Origin: Odontesthes bonariensis
Taxonomy: Eukaryota > Chordata > Actinopteri > Atheriniformes > Atherinopsidae
Direction: 5' to 3'
NCBI RefSeq assembly: GCF_027942865.1
Contig: NC_134508.1
Location: 37,755,466-37,819,465, forward strand
DNA length: 64,000 nucleotides
The notes below the pieces were generated by a model, which was given only the letters and a program-made list of their open reading frames with translations, made no database searches and was not told the origin of the DNA. Position 1 is the stretch's first letter. Every line of letters begins with the position of its first letter. A program made the translations under genes and the position numbers. Below are positions 1 to 10,830 of this stretch, one piece after another.

Positions 1-1407
1 AAGTAGATAACAAAATCTCAAGTATTCACAGGAGTGAAAATCTTGTAACTATCATAGTTTTTGGATTCAGATTGTTTTATATTAACATCAAACTATTCAA
101 GTTGACCAAATCTTTTTTTACTACACTGTACGACACTGTACTAATTTTTCCTTTAGTTTGTCTGTCATGGGACGGGGGATGTCTCTGTTCATGGTATTTA
201 ACCCATTATGACATAGGATCTTGATTTATATAAACCTTCCAAAACCTGAGGGTTTTCAGAAAAGCTAAAGGCTAAATTTAGGGTTAAAATTTCTACTTTT
301 ATTCTACCAACTTTGCCTTCATGTTAGTATTTCTTTTTAGTTAAAATATTATCACTTGAAAAGACTGAAGTCATGTGCGTTGCTCTTGGATTGAAAGGTA
401 AAAGCACGTCACAACAGGTTGTAATGGCTTAACTGTACTGCATTAATAGCTGGAACAGGGAAAGGTGAAGAAAAGCCATATTTCCCAAATGTTCAATGAT
501 CCATAAAGAATTTGGCACATATAATGATGACTTTAAAAGGTTTAATTCCACAGACATAAATTCATATAAAGTCACATGAAAAGACATTCATCTTCGGATA
601 GTTATTTTCTTAAAATATGCCCAACACAAAAACAAATTAAAATCCACTTTGGATGAATAAAAACAAAATTGATGAGTCAAACTAAATATGCATACACAGC
701 ATACACAAAACAATAATGAATCCCTTTCCAGAAAAAAAGGTTGGTACTTAAGGATATATAAGGACAATACCTTGAAACAAGGTGGTAAGATACAAATATA
801 GTGTGTAATCACACAATGTTAGGCTAGTCAGTATTTTCACAGGAATTATAGTTAACATTGCACTGTTTGGCAATGTTACCGTTGAATCAAGTTTAATGGT
901 TCAATTCTGATGGTAAAATTAAAGTAATATAAAAAATGTTGCCAAACAACAACAACCTAAAAAAAAAACTTGCATAGATAAGAGACTGGATATCTCTTGT
1001 GGTCTTATCTAAACAGAAATTACAGCTACAAGAATCATAGATCTCACAAATAGCAGCACATCATGAGTCAGTTGGTGCTCTGCACAGGCAGTATCCTCTT
1101 CACTGTGACTCTGAATCCAATAATCTCTCTCTGGCAGCTGTTAAGATTAGAATAAAACCACGTCATACATGTGGAACAGGTTTTTTCATGACCTAAGAAA
1201 ATAGTCTTCTGCAAAATGTCTGAAATGAGCCTTCTGAGTATCAGTATATTTGCTTGTCATAATGCAAATAATGCATTTCTCTATAATGAGCACGTTTTCA
1301 ACACACAAATGCAAGTGGCATCATGTAAATTTGTACTTCACTGTTCATAAAACTGAAGCAGCTTCATTCTGGTCTCCAGGTGATTTTCTATTGTCCATCT
1401 CTGGTTG
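1..1407. other. AT-rich stretch downstream of the small gene
   Basis: No convincing coding region is visible on either strand. Part of it is probably the 3' UTR of the small minus-strand gene that ends at 1408. A minus-strand AATAAA is present near 297-302, which would give a 3' UTR of about 1.1 kb, but nothing ties that signal to the gene. No array repeat blocks were recognised here, so this looks like unique flanking DNA. Confidence 0.4.
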
Positions 1408-1832
1408 TTAAAAGCACAGTGGAACCACATCTTCCTCTTCATCAGGAAACAAACGTAGAATGTCCCTTGAATATTTGGAGTAGCCGTTGTGTGACAGCAA
1501 AGCTTTTCTCAAGGTGAGGAAAGACTTTGTTTTCTCCAGGATTTCTGAAATAGGAAAACCATTTTGCAAGTGCTCCTCAATGAGTGCCTTCAGCTTCTCC
1601 ACTCCTGTGCAGCATTTCCTCTCCAGCATGTGAAGTTTACACCTGAAAGAAACAAAGTCACATGTTTTTTTTAGTTTATATTGAAGAATTTTTTATAACC
1701 TCATGAAATAAAAACTTCAACATACACATTATAAACAAAAAACAAAGTATTTAGAGGAAATATAAGTTTAGCTCACCTGAAGAGTTCCTCCTTCATGGTG
1801 TCCTGAAGAGCGAGGTCTGTGTAGAAAGCCAT
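1408..1832 (-). CDS. Unrecognised 96-residue protein, two exons
   Basis: Exon 1 runs 1832-1777 and exon 2 runs 1642-1408. The donor reads AG|GTGAGC and the acceptor TTTCTTTCAG|G, and the join restores an in-frame arginine codon. The product starts MAFYTDLALQDTMKEEL and ends DEEEDVVPLCF. It is cysteine-containing and mostly predicted helical, with no signal peptide, membrane segment or WRPW. A TATA-like ATAAATA at 1931-1925 and a CCAAT box near 1964 lie upstream, as expected for a real promoter. An earlier ATG in another frame lies close to the expected transcription start, so I chose the ATG at 1832. I do not recognise the family. It sits beside an array of Notch-target genes, but a functional link is only inferred. 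Confidence 0.6.
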
Positions 1833-1919
1833 ATCGAGGTTTGTTTCTTCTGTTCTGAGGAAGTTCTGCTGTTGCTTCCAAAGGTTCAGATGATGTCTGT
1901 GTTTTCATCTGTGTCGCTG

Positions 1920-1970
1920 CTCTGTATTTATGCTGCCCGTCCGGAGCTCTCTCTGCCGCTTGGCCAATCA
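1920..1970 (-). promoter_or_regulatory. TATA and CCAAT promoter of the 96-residue gene
   Basis: On the minus strand, ATAAATA lies at 1931-1925 and ATTGG (an inverted CCAAT box) at 1968-1964. Their spacing of about 35 bases, and the position about 90 bases before the chosen ATG, fit a core promoter. Further upstream (2060-2160) three TGGGAAA-type sequences occur. These resemble CSL half-sites, but none matches the YGTGRGAA consensus fully. Confidence 0.5.
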
Positions 1971-2472
1971 GGAACATCAAAACTCCAGACAATGGACTGA
2001 ATTTAATGGCTGTCATGAAGAACAGGTGGGATGCTTTATCTGAATGCCACTCATCAGTGAGGTCAGTGGGAAAATCTTTTCCATGAGGTGGACACGGGAA
2101 AATTTTGTTTCCTTCTGTGACTCTTAAACTTTGACACTGACCATGAGAATAGGTGGGAAAGACCCTTTAATAAAATAAAATGAAAAGAATACGAAAAATA
2201 CTGCAAATTATGGAAACATGCTGCAAATAATAACAGGGCCAGTTTCAGATTCATACTGAAAAAAGCAACACAAATTCCAGTGAATGAGTAGGCTATTGCT
2301 AAGTTATAACACTTTTTCCTATGATAAAAAAAAGTTTTCTGACAGTTCTTTCCCACCATGAATTAAAGATAAAACCTTATCAACTTATATGACAGAATAA
2401 TGTTTTAATATTTTAATATTCTGTCTCTATATATCTCAGCAGTGAGCTAGAGCCAAACCAGATGGTTTATCT

Positions 2473-2838
2473 GTGAAGTGGCCTTCTGTGCTCTCCCTGC
2501 CTGAGAACGGGTCCCAAGGCTTTTCAGGAGCAGACACACTTCCATTGTGTGTGCTGAGCAGGCTGCATACAGAAGTGTGGGAAGCCGTGTGTCTCTGTGG
2601 CTCCCAGCAGCAGAGAAAGAGGAGGGCGTGCGACTGGGGCACGTTCAGCCTTGTGCAGGGAGCCGTGGGGCTCAGAGGAGGGGAAATGGGAAACCTGAGC
2701 CTCTATGTAGACAGCAGATTGACCCAGAGACAAATGGAGGAGATAAGCAGTAAGATAAACCCACCTGAGACTGGCTGCATGCCAGTTTCCAGTTGTTTTG
2801 TGGTGCCCACATTTAATATGTATCAAAGCATAAACTGA
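2473..2838 (+). other. GC-richer island with a doubtful open frame
   Basis: This segment is clearly richer in G and C than its surroundings and is open in two plus-strand frames and one minus-strand frame. One reading begins MGNLSLYVDSRLTQRQMEEI at about 2686, followed by a GTAAGA that could be a donor site. MGN would be a possible N-myristoylation start. No following exon is visible before the palindromic element at 3228. It could be a first exon, an exon relic or a CpG-type regulatory island. Confidence 0.25.
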
Positions 2839-3227
2839 AGGCAGAAAGTTACAAAAGAACATGTCAGTTATCACAGTACATGCTTACAGCATAATTACTT
2901 ATATGAAATACTTTAATTTCACTTTACTCTTTATTTAATTTTTTTTTAAAAAGGACTTTATGATTGCTTTGCTTGACTTGTTTTAATGTTTTAAAGGACT
3001 GGTTCAAAGAATTTACTCATATGACCACTGGAGCAAGCTTTGCTTGGACCCATCATGTTATTGGCCTTTTTCATACTTTAATGAAATGGATAGTGGAAGG
3101 AAACAGGAAAAAGACATATTAATGACATGAAATAAACGGTTCAACGTGTTTAGATTGAAACTAGGGATTTACTGCTAAATGTATTAGCATCCATGTGGAA
3201 CGTGTCTAAATCACATGCTTTCCTTAA

Positions 3228-3881
3228 AGGATAAGACCGGTTTTTTGACATTGGGCCCTTGATTTCACATTATAACATGATGTTCTACTCACCCCTGCTT
3301 GTTGTTGGTAATTTGGAGCTGTTCCGAAGATATTCGCGAGGCGTCTGGCTGCTCTCTTGAGATATTCGGCCATGAAACGGTTTCCCATGGGCAAGCTTAT
3401 ACAGGCACAAACTATGCTGTTTATAATTTATTAATTACTGTACACTAGCACTGATAACGTGGAGGTGCGTCGCTTACTTAAAAAAATCCGGGTTACTAAT
3501 TTTGAATTTTAGCCGAATGAATAAATAGGCAGCAGGTCTGTGGGCTGTCTGTGGCAGTAGCAGACGAGGACGTCAGTAACACCCACTTTATGACAAAAAA
3601 ATCAAAATTACAGTAACCCGGATTTTTTTAAGTAAGCGACGCACCTCCACGTTATCAGTGCTAATGTACAGTAATTAATAAATTATAAACAGCATAGTTT
3701 GTGCCTGTATAAGCTTGCCCATAGGAAACCGTTTCATGGCCGAATATCTCAAGAGAGCAGCCAGACGCCTCGCGAATATCTTCGGAACAGCTCCAAATTA
3801 CCAACAACAAGCAGGGGTGAGTAGAACATCATGTTATAATGTGAAATCAAGCGCCCAATGTCAAAAAACCGGTCTTATCCT
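3228..3881. mobile_element. Palindromic TTAA-flanked DNA element, long inverted arms
   Basis: The element begins AGGATAAGACCGG and ends CCGGTCTTATCCT, with TTAA directly on both sides (3224-3227 and 3882-3885). The two arms (about 3228-3505 and 3598-3881) are near-perfect inverted copies, so the whole element could fold into one hairpin with a loop of about 90 bases. It has no coding capacity. TTAA target duplications are known for piggyBac-type transposition, so a non-autonomous foldback element of that kind is likely, but the family is inferred. Confidence 0.8.
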
Positions 3882-3885
3882 TTAA

Positions 3886-4460
3886 CATCCTGCTTTACCA
3901 ATTGGTGGAGCACATTTTTCTCTGACTATGCTCTTTCTTATAAAAAAAATAGTAGTAATGAACCTACCTAAAACTTGCTTTAAGGATGTGATGCTATTAA
4001 AAAAAAACTTTGTACTATGACTTTGTTTTTTCAAAATGTCATATTTTACCAGAAAATGTACCCCCAACTTTTTGTGAGAAAGGCATTTATTCAACTTATT
4101 TTTGCTCCAGGGAAATAAAAAAAAACATTTTAACTTTTTTCTTTCTCAGTGCGGAAATTAAAGGGTTAAGTAGAAGTAAAGTTAAGCTCAAGAAGTTTGA
4201 TTCACATAGATCAGGGTGGGTTAGGGTTAAGTTTATGATAGGATGAATGATCACAGCAAGCCAAGATCATTGTTCCAATGGGCTTCCCACCTCAGTTTGA
4301 GTAAAATAATATGAATTTGAACATGTTGAATTTCTTGTAAAATTATTCATAATAAAAAAACATTGATTTAATTTTGTTTGTTTGAGAGAACTCCCATCAC
4401 TCATTCTGCAAACAACATGGAGTTAAAATAAGAAGAGCAAAAAGGTTTTTATCTGGTTTG
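3886..4460. other. AT-rich spacer, nothing recognised
   Basis: No gene, block or element was recognised. It lies between the palindromic element and the poly(A) signal of her4-like copy 1. Confidence 0.4.
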
Positions 4461-4466
4461 TTTATT
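4461..4466 (-). promoter_or_regulatory. Poly(A) signal AATAAA of copy 1
   Basis: AATAAA on the minus strand, about 620 bases past the stop of copy 1. The surrounding sequence (tttgtttattcaacaagg on the plus strand) recurs at the same place for copies 2 and 6. Confidence 0.65.
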
Positions 4467-5088
4467 CAACAAGGGACAATGAGTCACATAAAGAATGAAA
4501 AAATAAGCAAAAAGTAATGATACATCACAAAACAACTTCTATCTTTTAAACAGAGCTCCACTTAGACCGAGGAAATAAACAGATGTCTTGATAAAAGACC
4601 AACAATACACCATTTGCTTTTAATAAACCAAAGCAGTGAGAAAGAAAATATCTTAAAATAGATCAGAACTTCTCGTTGTAGTGTGATCACATACATGAAT
4701 ATTCATTGAATAGATAATGACGGTCACTGGAAAAATGTGGCAGAAAGATATTAAAAAGAAAGCCTCAAGAAAGATAGAATAAAGATTTTGCAATGTGTCA
4801 CTTATGATGGATGAAATGAAACAGGAGCAATTTATGTTTCTGAGCAAACTGATCAAAATATATTCAACACAGTCATATTCATGAAATACCGTACTATGAA
4901 TAATATTAATTACGGATGTAATCAGATTTTGGTCATGCAATATGCATTTTAACATGTTTTCTTCGTTAACTTGGAAGAAAATATACAAATAGTCTTCTGT
5001 ATGTACAGAAGAATGACGAATGGTGATTAATGTCACAGCAGTCAGTCCAGTGACCTGGACTCCTGGTTGGAAGTTGTGTCCATGGAGT

Positions 5089-5690
5089 CTACCACGGCCT
5101 CCAGAGAGCCTCAGTGCCTGGACTCTTCTCTTTGGTGAGGCTGGTCTGGACTGTGGAGCTCAGAGGAGAGAAGTCAGACTCTTTTAGGTTTGTATCAGGT
5201 GAAGACTGCAGCTGGTTGAAGTGGTTCAGCAGTTTTTTCTGCTGTTGGTTCTGCTGCTGCAGTTGTCTGAGGATGCAAACGGTCATCTCCAGGATGTCTG
5301 CTTTCTCCAGCTTGGACTCTGGCTGCTGTTTGAGGAACTCTGGACCCAGGAGAGACTTGAGCTGCTCGATGTGGCTGTTGATTCTCTCTCTACGTAACTT
5401 CTCCACCAGCGGCTTTCTGAGCTGCAGAGACAAGTAAATAGCTATTAATTAACTTGTTCAAGAGTGCACGTTTGCATGGACAAGGGCATTATATGGGTTA
5501 AAAGCAGAGGACAAATTTTGTGTGTATGCATGTATGCATGACAATAAATCTGATCTTAATCTGAATCTTAATCTTAATCTTAATTATTTGCACTATACAA
5601 CTGTGTCTCCATGAATTTTCAGTTTACCTTGTGGTCCAAAGCAAGATGCTCCTGAGAGCTGGTCATAGCTGGAGTGATTGTGGGTGCCAT
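5089..5690 (-). CDS. her4: her4-like copy 1: bHLH-WRPW repressor lacking part of Orange (131 aa)
   Basis: Hes5/her4-type Notch effector. Exon 1 is 5690-5628 (21 codons, start MAPTITPAMTSSQEH) and exon 2 is 5421-5089, with a phase-0 intron of 206 bases (AAG|GTAAAC, CTGCAG|CTC). Residues 22-78 are the bHLH. The basic helix LRKPLVEKLRRERINSHIEQ has the proline typical of Hes proteins, and helix 2 begins SKLEKADILEMTV. The C-terminus is WRPW, which in this family recruits Groucho/TLE. Compared with copy 6 it lacks 30 residues between helix 2 and the LLNHF segment, an exact in-frame loss of 90 bases that removes the front half of the Orange domain. It should bind DNA and Groucho but may choose partners differently. 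Confidence 0.85.
5555..5590. repeat. Short TTAATC-type simple repeat in intron 1 of copy 1
   Basis: Four imperfect units of six bases (cttaat, cttaatct) lie in the intron. This partly explains why this intron is about 90 bases longer than those of the other copies. Confidence 0.7.
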
Positions 5691-5754
5691 GTTTGGATCT
5701 CTGTGCTGTAGAGGTCTCAGTGAGAGAGGATCTGATCTCTTCTGCTTCCATTCC

Positions 5755-5960
5755 TCCCATTTATAGTCCCACATCTCCATTGAATGTGTGGGTCTTGGTT
5801 TAGCTGGAGTTTCCCACAGTCTGAGCCAATCACAGAGCTCTATGAGACAATAAAGATTGTAGGACAGCAGCATGCTATCATTATTGCCTGGGGGATAATG
5901 ACTGGGTCTCAGGGGAGCAGATGGAGCAGACACACAAAGCTCTATGTGACTCTGGGAAAA
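5755..5960 (-). promoter_or_regulatory. Promoter of copy 1
   Basis: On the minus strand a CTATAAATG TATA box lies at about 5767-5759. A CCAAT motif on the plus strand is at 5826-5830, and a perfect CSL/Su(H) site TGTGGGAA is at 5818-5811. A further TGGGAAAA occurs near 5953. This set of elements recurs at every intact copy, which supports direct Notch input to the core promoter. Confidence 0.7.
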
Positions 5961-6244
5961 CGGTGACCCTGCAGAGAAAGCTTATCTAAGGCCTGATGCT
6001 GAGATCAATGACTTTGACTGAGCACACGCCCATCATTACAGCACACACGTGAGACATGATCATTTATTATGTCTTTTACACATGGAATGAAAATTTGAAT
6101 GCAGACAAAGTGGGACCATTTTACGTGTGTGTAGTGCTTATTGAGCCCAAACCTAAAATATAACATACATCTATAAAATGTTTCTGATTGATGTTTACTT
6201 TCATACAACTTTTTAAACTTGGTGTCCAAATGCTGTTGAGTATT

Positions 6245-6424
6245 TTGGCACGTGCCCTGTTCTGTGTGTGAGTAATGAGCACATCTCTGTTTCCCACACT
6301 GACTCCCAGTGTAGTGATCAATAAGCCACAAAGAGACTTCTGTGACAGATGCTGGCCGTGTGTTGTTAGAGAAACAGAGCCTTGCATCATCAGCCATCTG
6401 GAGGGAAAGTATCCCATTGGCTGG
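6245..6424 (-). promoter_or_regulatory. Block A of copy 1: GGCACGTGCC plus paired CSL site
   Basis: A GGCACGTGCC box at 6247-6256 is the preferred E-box of E(spl)/Hes proteins. It is followed at 6267-6298 by TGTGAGTA, 16 bases, then TTCCCACA. This is the head-to-head geometry of Su(H) paired sites, on which two Notch-CSL-Mastermind complexes dimerise. The block ends with CATCTGGAGGGAAA and ATTGGCTGG. It lies about 0.6 kb upstream of the start codon. Confidence 0.75.
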
Positions 6425-6585
6425 TTCAGAGTTAGTAAAATCTTAATGTATGGGGAAATGTGTGTTAATTAATGACTTGACATATCATATTTCCAGTTAT
6501 GAATGCAGTCCTAAAGATGGTCCACTCATAATTCTCACTTGATAATGAATCAAAATTTGAGCTATGGGAGCGAGAGGGTTCCTTG

Positions 6586-6650
6586 CAGGCAGTAGTTTCC
6601 ATAAGTGTGCCAAATCCCTTTGGAGAATTAGTTACATGGTGGCTGTCCTT
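6586..6650. promoter_or_regulatory. Block B of copy 1, no CACGTG
   Basis: Recognised by AAGTGTGCCAAATCCC followed by TGGAGAATTAGTT. The E-box CAGCTG found in other B blocks is changed to CAGTAG here. It lies about 0.3 kb beyond block A. Confidence 0.5.
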
Positions 6651-6659
6651 TCTAGATTT

Positions 6660-7580
6660 TACCCTTAATCTATGATTACATTTTTGACACATCTAATGCT
6701 ATCTACTTTTTAAAATCTTTTATTTTTCAGGGTTTTTTTCACTGTTCAAATTAATCTTAAACATTTTGTATAGTTTTTTACCATCATAGTCCATTTATAT
6801 TTAATTTGAAAATAGTGTGAAATACTATTTATCCATTGACCTGAGGATCCTGTTTGGTACAACCAGTGTGAGAAACCTCTTCGGAATATTTATTTGAAAA
6901 TATTTTTGAATGAATCCTTTTGTTACACAATTTTAAGAAAACTCCCCAAAAAAGGAAAAAGAAAAAAGAGAAAACAACCAGACTCACCAGCATCCTTCCT
7001 GATGATTTATTTTTAGCACCAACCTTGCTTTAGCAAGTTCTGTCCAAAAACATCAAATTAGAAAACTATAGTGTAAAATGAATTATGAAAGATATTGCAT
7101 TACATAAAGAAACATTTGGAAGTTCAGGAAAATCTAATGATTGAAGAAATCAAGCACCTGTGCAGCCAACAGCTTGATTATCGTGCCGACAGGTGACTGT
7201 TGGTCAAGTTTAGATGTCATTGTAATTCTTGCATCCTTTGATATATTGTTCTGTGGGTCTCTGTAGGTATATCTGCCACTATACAGATAATCATCTTGGG
7301 ATTAATACACAAAATTTTGTGTAGTTATCATTTACACAACAGGCAGAAGAAAAGGAATCGACGCAAATCTCTCTAAAACTATTGCAGATTAAATGGTTCT
7401 GCACAAACTCTGCTTCTTGTACACCAGTGAATAACTCTTACCTTAAGATCTGTCTTTTTCCACTGGCTTTATTTCTCTTTTATTTGGTAGCGTTGTAGCC
7501 TTGTTCTAATACTTGGCATAAATTTTCAAATCTGTCAAAAAACTTAATCTTTTTACAATCAGACCTCAAAACCTCTGTCC
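6660..7580. other. Spacer between blocks B and C
   Basis: AT-rich and without coding potential. No repeat family was recognised. Confidence 0.4.
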
Positions 7581-7583
7581 CTT

Positions 7584-7738
7584 CAGGTAAAGGTCTTGAG
7601 GTAATGTTCCACAGCCGCTCTGTGATTGAGTCTTTTCTGATTTCCTACACTGTTGTCTTTTCACTGTTTTCAATGGAGGAACAATATAAGGGTGTCTTAC
7701 ATTACCTCACATTGGATGCAGTGTGTGACCTCCTTTAA
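7584..7738. promoter_or_regulatory. Block C of copy 1, degraded
   Basis: It matches the later C blocks from CTTCAGGTAAAGGTCT through to the ATAAGGGTGTCTTACATTAC region. The CSL-like core has changed from TTTCCCACAC to TTTCCTACAC. Confidence 0.5.
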
Positions 7739-9312
7739 GAAAATATGATTAAATCAACTGAAACTGATTTCCATACCAGCGTAATGGTGCATCAGTAACT
7801 GTCTCTGATCTATATAAGTTCACCTGGTGCAATGACATGAAGCAATCAAGTAACATGAGATTTATTAACCCTCTTAATCCATTATAGAGTTTTGCTCTAA
7901 ACACCTCAATTATGGTTCAATTTTGGTTATGTGTGTTTAAGGCAGGGACAATAATAGGGACAAGAGAGAAATTGACTAAAAATGAACTACATTTGTCTTT
8001 CACCATAATAAAGAAGGTAATGAAAACATACACAAAAGAAAGTACATTTTAGCTGGCTGTGTTTGTTTATTCAACAAGGCACAATGGTTCTCCAAATGAC
8101 ATGATAATACATCACAACAGCAACTTGTAAATATCTTCAAGACACAGTTTACTCAAAGAGAGCAAAGGAACAGCATCTTTATGAAAGACAAACACTGTAC
8201 AGTGTTTAAAGACAGCACTCACTGTCCTTTAATGGAGTAAAGAAATATATTGATCTTAAAACAGATCATATCATTCGTCATAACCACTAAATTTAGTAGA
8301 TTCTCAAAAGGTAAATGTGAAATTGTTGCAGTAAAACTGTGACAAACTCACATTAAACAAACCTTTTACACTGAAAGATTAAACATACAGATCTTCAAAA
8401 TTGATCATATTTCAGTAATCCCACAATGCAAGGTATATTTTGACAAAATATCCAAAGAAAAGTTTTCTAAATTACTTGATCAAAATAATCTATGTTAATC
8501 AAAAGATACGTATCACCATCGCACCATGTTTCACTTACAGTGAAGCATAAAAGTAATTATACTTACAAACAGTAATAACAAGAAGCATACCTTTAAGAAT
8601 TAAAGTATAAGTGTTTGTATCTTAGAACAGATCACAGTTAATCACTCAAAGTATAATGGGAAAGTTTGACCATAAAAGAGACATTTGTGTTTTTGATCAC
8701 AAATTAGAGCCCCACAATATTAGGAAACCATGTAATATACAAGATTTTTGAATGAGTATTTCAATTATGACATGACATGCAATTTACTTCAATAAAGGGT
8801 AATGATCTTAGGTGTATCAACGAGTGTTGCATTCTGTTTCTACACCTGTGCATGCTGGTAAGTTGTAGTTACACCAAAGCTGAACTCTGGTTGAAGGTCC
8901 TCATTGATACTCCTGTGTTTGTCCTGTCTCAAGTCAAAATGCCTTTTACATTGTCTTTGTGTTATTTTGCATGCTGATGCTGCAATAACGATACATTTTC
9001 AATATATTGTGCAGCTCTCAACACAATGATAACTAACCATCAAAGATGATAAATGTTGCCATAGCATTATTAGTACTTAAAGTACAACAAAAAATAATTG
9101 CTAATGCAATCAGATTAGGTTCATGCAACATGCATGTTAAAAGATTTTCTTTCTTAACATGAAAGATATTGTTGTGGGGAAAATAATCACAAAATAAACC
9201 TTCTGTTCAAACAGAATACTTAATAGAAAATGAACAGAGAATTAATTCCAGTAATCTTTGACCAATATGATCTTCTCACTTTGTCTTTCTTCTCACTTCA
9301 GTCTCTAGGGTC

Positions 9313-9800
9313 AACCATGGCCTTCAGAGAGCACTGTTGTCTGGAATCTTCTCTTTGGTGATACTGATCAGGACTGAGGAGCTCAGAGGAGAGAAGTCAG
9401 CCTCTCTCAGGTAGAGTGCATCTTGTTGAAGAGGTCCAGCAGTCTTCTCTGGGACTGTGTGTTCACATCATCCTTTGACAGGAAGTGCACCATCTCTTGG
9501 ACATAAATGGAGTTCTGCTCAAAAGCCCTTGTTGTTTGAGGAACTCTGGACCCAGGAGAGATTTAAGCTCCTCAATGCTGCTGTTGATTCGCTCTCTGCG
9601 TAACTTCTCCACCAGCGGCTTTCTGAGCTGCAGAAACAACAACAAAGTCATTAATAAACTTATTCTAGAGTTGAGTGTTGATATCAACAAGAACCAACTA
9701 TTGTGATCAAAAATAGGATTTTCTCACTATTCATATTTACCTTGTGGTTCAGAGTCAGATGCTCCTGAGAGTCTGTCATTGATGCAGTGATTGGTTGGAT
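9313..9800 (-). pseudogene. her4: her4-like copy 2, pseudogene
   Basis: Exon 1 (9779-9741) keeps the MTDSQEHLTLNHK end, but the first ATG is lost to a deletion of about 11 bases. Exon 2 begins normally at 9627 and reads well through the basic helix and helix 1 to KQQ. A deletion then removes all of helix 2, and the frame shifts. The Orange region and the LLDLF segment can still be traced, so unlike copies 1 and 4 this copy descended from an Orange-containing gene. The WRPW codons are mutated. The promoter keeps a TATA box near 9850, and a poly(A) signal remains at 8066-8071. Confidence 0.85.
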
Positions 9801-10410
9801 CTCTGTGCTGTAGAGAATCTGATCTCTGCTGGCTTCATCCTTCATATTTATAGTCCCGCATCTCCATATGAATGTGTGGGTCTTGGTTTGGCTGGAGTTT
9901 CCCACACTCTTAGCCAATCGTTGTGCTCTGCAAGACAATAGGGCATGTGAGGCTGCAGCCCACTGCCATTATTGCCTGGAGGATAATTGTTAGGTTTTGA
10001 GGAGCAGGTGGAGCACACTCTAAGAGGTCTAAGTGAATCTGGGAAAGTGGTGACCCTGCAGATACAGCTGAAGTGCTACCTGACGCTGAGGTCAATTACT
10101 TTTACTGACCACATGCTAATCATCCCAACACACATGTGGGAAACAACATTTAGAGCTTTATGATATGATATGGATTTTGCATACAGAATGAAATATTAAA
10201 TGTAGATATTTTAAACATTTATGTAGTCTTGTGTGATTTTCATAAAGGAAGAAATTGGTAGGTTTTCTAAAATGGAAGTAAATTTATTTTCAATCAAAAG
10301 CTTACAGTTCTGTGAAATTGTGTTGTAGGATGGGAAAGTGTGTTCCCCGTTAATCTAATTTAAATGACCCCACACAAAGACGTTGATGTCTGGATGCAGA
10401 CATGTCTGCT

Positions 10411-10588
10411 GGCACGTGCCGTGTAGTCAGTGTGAGTAATAGGTTAATCAGAGTTTCCCACACTGACTCCCCGTGCTGTAGTCAATGAAGAACAAAGGGA
10501 TTTCTGAGACAGATGCTGGCTAAGTGTTCTTACAGAAACTGATTATAACATCACGTGCCATCTGGAGGGAAAGGATCCCATTGGCTGG
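10411..10588 (-). promoter_or_regulatory. Block A of copy 2
   Basis: GGCACGTGCC at 10411-10420 is followed by TGTGAGTA, 16 bases, TTCCCACA at 10431-10462. The paired site is as good as those of living copies although its gene is dead, so it may have been kept to serve neighbouring genes. Confidence 0.75.
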
Positions 10589-10760
10589 CCCTGAAAGACT
10601 GTAACTTCTGAAAGTATGGTGAAAAACATACTTTAATTTACAATCAAATTTATTTATAACATCCTATTTTTAGTTTGTAGAGATTTCCATAGACAGTATT
10701 TAATCTTTAATTATTGATTATCATCAGGACACTTCAGCTCAGAATGTGAGTTATCGTAGG

Positions 10761-10830
10761 TCACAGTTTTATGAAGTTTGCCAGATCGCTGTGGAGAATT
10801 AGTTGGCTGCTGGTGGAGTGGTTGTAATCC
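10761..10830. promoter_or_regulatory. Block B of copy 2, degraded
   Basis: Recognised by GAAGTTTGCCAGAT and GGAGAATTAGTTGGCTGCTGGTGG. The CACGTG form and the CAGCTG box are both absent. Confidence 0.45.

Noticed and set aside
9463-9690. Copy 2 as a short functional bHLH protein
   Set aside because: The start codon is lost, helix 2 is deleted, the frame is shifted and the WRPW codons are changed. It cannot make a bHLH repressor.
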